This document shows, piece after piece, positions 7,701 to 11,768 of a DNA stretch of 11,768 bases. The notes beneath the pieces were generated by a model. That model saw nothing but the letters and a program-made list of their open reading frames with translations, was not told where the DNA came from and made no database searches. The translations under genes and the position numbers were made by a program. Within the stretch, counting starts at the first letter, position 1; each line of letters starts with the position of its first letter. This stretch comes from Sphingomonadaceae bacterium (lineage in GTDB: Bacteria > Pseudomonadota > Alphaproteobacteria > Sphingomonadales > Sphingomonadaceae). The DNA lies in contig JAFARM010000232.1 of assembly GCA_019245455.1 (NCBI GenBank), positions 1 through 11,768 of the forward strand, read 5' to 3'.

Positions 7701-10544
7701 GTCACGGCGAAGGACGCCGCCGGCCACGTCAGCCGCGCCACCCAGTCGCTGTGGCTGGCGGGCGACGACGACTGGTGGTTCGGCGGCGACAACGGCGACC
7801 GCATGGACGTCGTCCCCGAAGCCCCCGAGTACCCGGCCGGCGGCGTCGCCAGGTTCCAGGTGCGGATGCCGTTCCGCGAGGCGACCGCGCTCGTCAGCGT
7901 GCTGCGCGACGGCGTCATCGACAGCTTTGTCACGACGCTGTCGGGCAAGGAGCCGGTGGTCGCGGTGCAGCTGAAGCGCGGCTACGCCCCCGACGTCTAT
8001 GTCTCGGTGCTGGCGGTGCGCGGGCGGGTGGCGGGCTGGCGGCTGTGGCTCGCCGACCTCGCCCGGCGCTGGAACCTGCCGTGGCTGAGCCGCGACGCGG
8101 CGTACCCGACCGCGCTCGTCGACCTCGCCAAGCCGTCGTACCGCTTCGGCCTCGCCAAGATCCGCGTCGGCTGGGACGACCACCGGCTCGGCGTCCGCGT
8201 CGCCACCGACAGCCCGACCTATGCCGTGCGCAAGACGGCGCAGGCGACCGTCACCGTCACCCCGCCCAGGGGCCGCGCCCTGCCGCCGGGAAGCGAGATC
8301 GCCTTTGCCGCGATCGACGAGGCGCTGCTCCAGCTCCACGGCAACGACAGCTGGGACGTGCTGACGGCGATGATGGCCGACCGGCCGCTGTCGGTCTTTA
8401 CCTCGACGGCGCAGACGCAGGTCGTCGGCAAGCGCCACTATGGCCGCAAGGCGCTGGCTGCGGGCGGCGGCGGCGGCGAGGGCGCGGGCGGGACGGTGCG
8501 GCGCGACTTCAACCCGCTGCTGCTGTGGCGCGGGCGCGTTCCGCTCGACGTTCAGGGGCGAGCGAGCCTGCCGGTGACGATGAACGATTCGCTTTCGGCC
8601 TTCCGCCTCGTCGCGGTGGCGACGGCGGGGTCCGACCTGTTCGGCACGGGGGCGGTGACGGTGCGGACGACGCAGGACCTGCAGCTGCTCGCCGGCATCC
8701 CGCCGCTGGTCCGGGAGGGCGATCACTATACAGCGACGGTGCTGGCGCGGAACGCGACGGCCAAGGCGATGCGGGTCAGCCTGAGCGGCACCGCCGGTGC
8801 GGCGGCGCTGGCGCCGCGTATCGTCGACATACCGGCCGGCGAGGCGACGACCGTCGCCTGGGACGTCGCCGCGCCGGCGGAGGGCAAGATCCAGTGGGCC
8901 ATCGCCGCGCGCGCGACGAGCGGCGCGACCGACGCGGTCCAGGTGACGCAGGCGGTCGCGCCTGCCGTGCCGGTCGAGACGCTGCAGGCGACCCTGGTTC
9001 AGGTCGCGCCGCAGCAGTCGTTCCCCGTCGCCCTGCCGGCAACCGCGCTCCCCGGGCGCGGCGGCGTCGATGTCGCCCTCAGCCGCTCGCTCGGCGGGTC
9101 GCTGCCCGGGGTGCGCGCCTACATGGCCGCCTATCCCTACGACTGCATCGAGCAGCGGCTGTCGGTGGCGGTCGCGGCCGGCGACCGCGCGCGGTGGGAC
9201 GCGGCCGCCGCCCTTCTGCCGGCCTATCTCGACCGCGACGGCCTCGTCCGCTTCTTCCCCGCCGACTGGATCGCCGGCGACGATTCGCTGACGGCGTACC
9301 TGCTGCGCCTGTCCGCCGACAGCGGCTGGCCGCTGCCCGCCGACGTCAAGGCGAAGATGGTCGCCGGCCTGACCGGCTTCGTCGGCGGCCACGTCGCGCG
9401 GCCGCACGATAACGTGCTGGTCGTCGAGAAGGGCAAGGGCATCGTCGGTACGGCCAGCTTCACCGGCGAGGGCGCGTCGCGGCGGCTGGCGGCGATCGCC
9501 GGGCTGATGAGCGCGAACGCGGCGACGCCGGCGATGGTCGAGCCGATTTCGGTCACGCCCGACGCGTGGGACACGGCGACGCTGATCGACTGGCTGACCG
9601 TGCTGCGCCTGCCCGGCATCCCCGACGCCGAGGGCAAACGCGCGCAGGCGGAGACCGTGCTGCGCGCGCGGCTCGACCTGCAGGGGACGCGGCTGTCGAT
9701 CACCCGCGCCGACGACGCGTGGCAGCTGCTCGGCTCGCGCGACCTGACGGCGGCGCGGCTGCTGCAGGCGATCGTCGCGCTGCCCGACTGGCGCGCCGAC
9801 GCGCCGCGCATCGCCCGCGGGCTGATGCTCGACCAGAGCCGCGGCCACTGGGACACGACACCGGCGAACGCGGTCGGCACGCTGGCGATGCGGGCCTTCT
9901 CGGCGCGGTTCGAGGCGACGCCGGTCGCGGGGACGACGACGGCGACGCTGGGCGGCGCGCGCCACGTCTTCGACTGGAGCACGACACCGCCGCCAGCGAC
10001 GCTCGCCTGGCCGCCGGCCGCCGCGTCGCTGACGCTGACCCATGCCGGCGCGGGGGCACCGTGGGCGATCGTCACCAGCCGGGCCGCCGTGCCGCTGACC
10101 GCGCCGTTCAGCAGCGGCTTCGCCGTCCGCCGCGCCGTGTCGGCGATGAGCCAGGCGGTCCCCGGCCGCTGGAGCCGCGGCGACGTGATGAAGGTCCACC
10201 TCGAGGTGACGCCGCGCGCGCCGCTGGCGTGGGTCGTCGTCAACGACCCCGTGCCGGCGGGCGCAACTGTGCTCGGCGGCTCGCTCGGCGGCCGCAGCGA
10301 CATCCTTGCCGCCGGCGCGACGGCGGGCGTCCAGCCGACCTTCGTCGAGCGGCGGACCGAGGCCGTCCACGCCCATTACGAGGCGGTGACGCGGGCGACG
10401 ATCGCCTATGACTATACGCTGCGGCTGAACAGCGCCGGCACCTTCCGCCTGCCGCCGACACGCGTCGAGGCGCTGTATTCGCCCGAGATGATGGCGCTGG
10501 TGCCGAACGCGCCGCTGACGGTGGCGGCGGCCCCGGCGCGGTGA
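4755..10544 (+). CDS. Bacterial alpha-2-macroglobulin with thioester
   Basis: A protein of about 1929 residues of the bacterial alpha-2-macroglobulin family (YfhM/ECAM type), thought to trap attacking proteases in the periplasm. An N-terminal signal segment (basic RFMQRWR, hydrophobic AGLIVVVALG, cleavage near ARA) has no lipobox Cys, so a soluble protein rather than the lipoprotein seen in E. coli is likely. Ig-like macroglobulin domains follow from about residue 35; FDRTLLRAGETVHMKHVIR (about 644-662) marks the MG2-type domain. A Gly-rich flexible stretch at 1230-1250 lies where the protease bait region should be, followed by the conserved FNPLLLWRG and NDSLSAFRLVAVAT segments. The thioester motif CIEQ is intact (Cys1464, Gln1467; bases 9144-9155), preceded by AAYPYD; the usual form is CLEQ. 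The receptor-like C-terminal domain has VVNDPVPAGA. At about 1930 residues it is longer than E. coli YfhM (about 1650). ATG 4755 is preferred; TTG 4731 and ATG 4767 are alternatives. It overlaps pbpC by four bases. Confidence 0.95.
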   Translation: MLRFMQRWRAGLIVVVALGTARAGSGPAPAVAAFSPAGSVERVEQIKVRFTTPMVAFGDPRLPAPIAGTCSEGATGRWVDAQSYTIDLAQPLAGGRRCRYALVPGLKDAAGARLAPARFAFATGGPNIRVALPADGRTIEEDQVFLLALNAAPTAASLAAHAACAIDGVGEAVPLDILPDATRAKIVASAGSDYATRNFLQKAGQVAPNPEWSEQPQPKAVVVAAQCRRTLPSGGRVSLVWGAGIATADGLATQRPARLDFKIRPAFVARLECSRANPAAACSPIEPISVRFTGQVPVALARQVRLVDAAGKDAATVPFKPHVQTVDELTFKGPFPERARLRVLIPANLTDDAGRPLANAARFPLDTATADAPPLIKFAGTFGIVEAKEGGVLPVTVRAVEPAIAGKDAKVVGGPIGGRDVVVADDATIAQWLRTLDKAEERTHDEEPIAGSDDTKWIETTRSTPLIRANAPARGLTIRRQDARAFEVVGIPLKGNGFHVVELASPLLGKALLGRGGTRYVAAGALVTDMAVHFQWGHGRSLAWVTHLSDATPVAGARIAVSDSCSGRLLATAVTDSAGRAAIRDGLPEPTEADSCDYGERPLMVSARTADDFSFTLTTWSKGIAPSDFSIYGGDAERTAYHTIFDRTLLRAGETVHMKHVIRARTDAGFAPAELPSDPTVVIRHLASDQTYALDLKLGRDGIGETAWAVPAAAALGEYSVEIGERGATERHTSGTFTVEEFRLPTIRARVAGPAKPQVAPSAVPVDLSLAYLAGGAAAHAPVKLRTMVAPRDLEIADYPKFSFTGEDIVPGIVRLDGADEPAAAAPTRAQVVPVTLSAGGTARVVVDRLPPVTVPSTLSLEMDYDDANGEVATAKGSVSLDPAAVRVGIAKDGWIMKADAAHLQVVALDLANRPVAGQHVDVRLFSRETYSYRKRLIGGFYAYDNSRETKALGRGCSGATDDRGLFRCTLDAGVSGEAIALVTAKDAAGHVSRATQSLWLAGDDDWWFGGDNGDRMDVVPEAPEYPAGGVARFQVRMPFREATALVSVLRDGVIDSFVTTLSGKEPVVAVQLKRGYAPDVYVSVLAVRGRVAGWRLWLADLARRWNLPWLSRDAAYPTALVDLAKPSYRFGLAKIRVGWDDHRLGVRVATDSPTYAVRKTAQATVTVTPPRGRALPPGSEIAFAAIDEALLQLHGNDSWDVLTAMMADRPLSVFTSTAQTQVVGKRHYGRKALAAGGGGGEGAGGTVRRDFNPLLLWRGRVPLDVQGRASLPVTMNDSLSAFRLVAVATAGSDLFGTGAVTVRTTQDLQLLAGIPPLVREGDHYTATVLARNATAKAMRVSLSGTAGAAALAPRIVDIPAGEATTVAWDVAAPAEGKIQWAIAARATSGATDAVQVTQAVAPAVPVETLQATLVQVAPQQSFPVALPATALPGRGGVDVALSRSLGGSLPGVRAYMAAYPYDCIEQRLSVAVAAGDRARWDAAAALLPAYLDRDGLVRFFPADWIAGDDSLTAYLLRLSADSGWPLPADVKAKMVAGLTGFVGGHVARPHDNVLVVEKGKGIVGTASFTGEGASRRLAAIAGLMSANAATPAMVEPISVTPDAWDTATLIDWLTVLRLPGIPDAEGKRAQAETVLRARLDLQGTRLSITRADDAWQLLGSRDLTAARLLQAIVALPDWRADAPRIARGLMLDQSRGHWDTTPANAVGTLAMRAFSARFEATPVAGTTTATLGGARHVFDWSTTPPPATLAWPPAAASLTLTHAGAGAPWAIVTSRAAVPLTAPFSSGFAVRRAVSAMSQAVPGRWSRGDVMKVHLEVTPRAPLAWVVVNDPVPAGATVLGGSLGGRSDILAAGATAGVQPTFVERRTEAVHAHYEAVTRATIAYDYTLRLNSAGTFRLPPTRVEALYSPEMMALVPNAPLTVAAAPAR

Positions 10545-11768
10545 GCGGGGCGGCGCGCGAGGGGCCCCCACCCCGGCCCTCCCCGCTCTCCGCTTCGCGG
10601 GGGGGGAGGGAGAAGGAAGGGCCTCCCTCCCCCCCCGATGCGAAGCATCGGAGAGCGGGGAGGGCCGGGGTGGGGGTTCTTGCCGCCGTCATCCTCGTCG
10701 CGGTCCTCGTCCTCGCCACCACGCCGCCCGACCCGCCGTCGTTCGCCGCCGTGCGCGCCGGGTGGCGGTCGTCGGAGGCGCGGCTGCTCGCGCGCGACGG
10801 GCAGGTGCTCGATATCGTCCGCGCCGATCCCCGCGTCCGCCGGCTCGACTGGGTGCCGCTCGGCGGCGTGTCGCCGGCGTTCGTCACCGCGGCGGTCGCG
10901 AGCGAGGACAAGCGCTTCGCCTTCCATCACGGCGTCGACTGGCGCGGCGTCGGCGGGGCGATCCGCGACCGGCTGCACGGGCGCCGCGGTCGCGGCGCGA
11001 GCACGATCACGATGCAGCTCGCCGGGCTGCTGGCGGGGAACCGCGGCGGCGGCCGCTCGTGGCTGGCCAAGATCGAGCAGGCGCGCGCCGCCCTTGCCAT
11101 CGAGCGCCGCTGGACCAAGGCCGAGATCCTCGAGGCATGGGTCAACCTGCTGCCGTTCCGCGGCGACCACGTCGGCATCGACGCCGCCGCGCGCGCGCTC
11201 GCGGGGAAGCCGCCCGCCGCGCTCGACGCGACCGAGGCGCGCGTCCTCGTCAGCCTGCTCCCCGCGCCGACTGCGAGCCCGGGGCGCGTCGCGGCGCGCG
11301 CCTGCCGGACGAGCGCGCTGCCATGCGCCCGCCTGGAGCTGCGTACCGCCGAGATGCTGGCGACGCGCCAGCCGCTGCCCGACCCCGGCCTTGCGCCGCA
11401 GGTCGCCGCCCGGCTGATGGCCAGGGGCTGTTCGAAAATTGCTCCTGTCATCCCCGCGAATGCGGGGACCCACCTCCCACGGCTGGAGGAGATAGGTCCC
11501 CGCTTTCGCGGGGATGACAGGGTTGGAAACGCCGTCGCAGCGCCGTCATGCCTCATCCGCACCACGCTCGACGCCGACCTGCAGGCGTTCGTCGCCACGA
11601 CGCTGCGGCAGCAGCTCGCCGCCCTTGCCGGGCGCAACGCCCGCGACGGCGCGGCGATCGTCGTCGACAATGCCAGCGGTGACATCCTCGCCTATGTCGG
11701 CTCGGCCGGGCCCGGGTCGACGAGCGGCGCGGTCGATGGCGCGGCGAGCCCGCGGCAGGCGGGGTCGA
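10541..11768 (+). CDS. pbpC: Penicillin-binding protein 1C (3' end outside window)
   Basis: The frame is open from GTG 10541 to the window end (409 codons). The product is a bifunctional peptidoglycan synthase anchored in the inner membrane: a GT51 glycosyltransferase followed by a transpeptidase domain. A membrane segment (GVLAAVILVAVLVLATT) lies near residues 45-61. GT51 motifs are present: EDKRFAFHHGVD with catalytic Glu122, GASTITMQLAG (152-162), and IEQARAALAIERRWTKAEIL. The linker segment LAPQVAARLMA is normally followed closely by IRTTLDADLQ, which opens the transpeptidase half; here about 35 residues intervene, mostly encoded by a palindromic repeat. VVDNASGDILAYVG follows, then the window ends before the SxxK serine. 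GTG 10541 overlaps the upstream TGA, suggesting translational coupling to the macroglobulin, the known yfhM-pbpC pairing. The first 43 codons are almost all repeat sequence, so GTG 10670 is a real alternative start. No stop or frameshift is visible. Confidence 0.9.
   Translation, partial: MSGAAREGPPPRPSPLSASRGGREKEGPPSPPDAKHRRAGRAGVGVLAAVILVAVLVLATTPPDPPSFAAVRAGWRSSEARLLARDGQVLDIVRADPRVRRLDWVPLGGVSPAFVTAAVASEDKRFAFHHGVDWRGVGGAIRDRLHGRRGRGASTITMQLAGLLAGNRGGGRSWLAKIEQARAALAIERRWTKAEILEAWVNLLPFRGDHVGIDAAARALAGKPPAALDATEARVLVSLLPAPTASPGRVAARACRTSALPCARLELRTAEMLATRQPLPDPGLAPQVAARLMARGCSKIAPVIPANAGTHLPRLEEIGPRFRGDDRVGNAVAAPSCLIRTTLDADLQAFVATTLRQQLAALAGRNARDGAAIVVDNASGDILAYVGSAGPGSTSGAVDGAASPRQAGS
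10565..10676. repeat. 112-bp nested palindromic element at the 5' end of pbpC
   Basis: Perfect 28-base arms at 10565-10592 and 10649-10676 enclose a second perfect 15-base inverted repeat (10598-10612 with 10623-10637) that contains an 8-base G run and its C complement. A side hairpin, GATGC-GAA-GCATC, lies at 10637-10649. The whole can fold as one long stem with a short side hairpin. It starts 20 bases after the macroglobulin stop and ends at the first codons of the PBP1C membrane segment. From memory, translations of such elements (PHPGPP-like peptides) recur in many proteobacterial genomes, which marks it as a dispersed repeat and not part of the original gene. It has no sequence in common with the GTCAT-headed repeats in this window. 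Confidence 0.85.
10657..10672 (+). promoter_or_regulatory. Alternative ribosome binding site and GTG start for pbpC, inside the repeat
   Basis: GGGGAGGG (10657-10664) lies five bases before an in-frame GTG at 10670-10672. Both belong to the right arm of the 112-bp palindrome. Starting here would give a short cytoplasmic tail and a membrane segment almost at the N-terminus. Whether this or GTG 10541 is used cannot be told from sequence alone, and the site is sequestered if the palindrome folds in the mRNA. Confidence 0.4.
11445..11520. repeat. REP-like inverted pair inserted in frame in pbpC
   Basis: Two 33-base arms, 11445-11477 and 11488-11520, are reverse complements with three mismatches and enclose a 10-base loop. 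They carry the same GTCAT head, CCCCGC/GCGGGG stem and inner ACC-ATCTCC-type extension as the pair at 4403-4516, so they are the same family in a shorter form. The pbpC frame is identical on both sides and is open across the element, which encodes about residues 302-327, including VIPANAG and GPRFRGDD. The other two forward frames contain a stop within the element (TAG in one, TGA in the other). The insertion point is the linker between the glycosyltransferase and transpeptidase domains. Confidence 0.92.

Noticed and set aside
5877..10571. A 1564-codon open frame on the minus strand opposite the macroglobulin gene.
   Set aside because: It is a shadow of GC-rich third positions in the real gene. 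Its translation is dominated by Arg, Ala, Asp and Gly without domains, while the plus strand carries a recognisable family with an intact thioester motif.
10412..11473. Minus-strand open frame containing PHPGPP-like and RIRGDD-like peptides.
   Set aside because: These peptides come from reading the palindromic repeats antisense; the frame is opposite pbpC and has no protein family of its own.
11445..11520. The hairpin in pbpC considered as an intrinsic terminator marking the end of a gene.
   Set aside because: There is no T-run, and the same reading frame continues on both sides with PBP1C linker and transpeptidase sequence.

Overview
The window looks like chromosomal DNA from a high-GC alphaproteobacterium, most likely a sphingomonad. 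Reasons are the uniformly GC-rich third codon positions, an EipA/DUF1134 gene (an alphaproteobacterial family), the large alpha-2-macroglobulin gene next to a penicillin-binding protein 1C gene, and two kinds of short palindromic repeat that I recall as common in such genomes. The genus is inference; no rRNA or marker gene is present to settle it.

Layout. Positions 1-2914 hold three minus-strand genes: an MscS-type mechanosensitive channel (cut by the window start), a YgfZ/GcvT-domain folate-binding protein and an EipA-like periplasmic protein. A 133-bp divergent promoter region (2915-3047) separates eipA from a plus-strand UDP-glucose 6-dehydrogenase gene (ugd, 3048-4349). Next come a cluster of palindromic repeat units (4365-4516) and a tRNA-Ser(GCT) gene with an encoded CCA end (4594-4685). 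A very large thioester-containing bacterial alpha-2-macroglobulin gene (4755-10544) follows, overlapped by four bases by a penicillin-binding protein 1C gene (pbpC, 10541 to beyond the window end).

How the genes fit together. Most proteins act at the cell envelope: a membrane tension valve, an envelope-integrity protein, supply of UDP-glucuronate for surface polysaccharide, and the A2M/PBP1C pair, thought to trap attacking proteases in the periplasm and repair peptidoglycan. YgfZ and the tRNA are housekeeping genes.

Most interesting observation. The pbpC reading frame contains two unrelated palindromic repeat elements. A 112-bp one with perfect 28-bp arms lies at its 5' end, before the membrane anchor. 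A 76-bp one lies in frame in the linker between the glycosyltransferase and transpeptidase domains and adds about 25 residues. The 76-bp element belongs to the same family as the cluster downstream of ugd. That family and a third palindrome between eipA and ygfZ share one layout: a GTCAT head, a 6-bp stem and a 4-base loop, in inverted pairs, but with different stem sequences. This suggests one class of REP-like element with diverged stems that can enter genes as protein-coding sequence.
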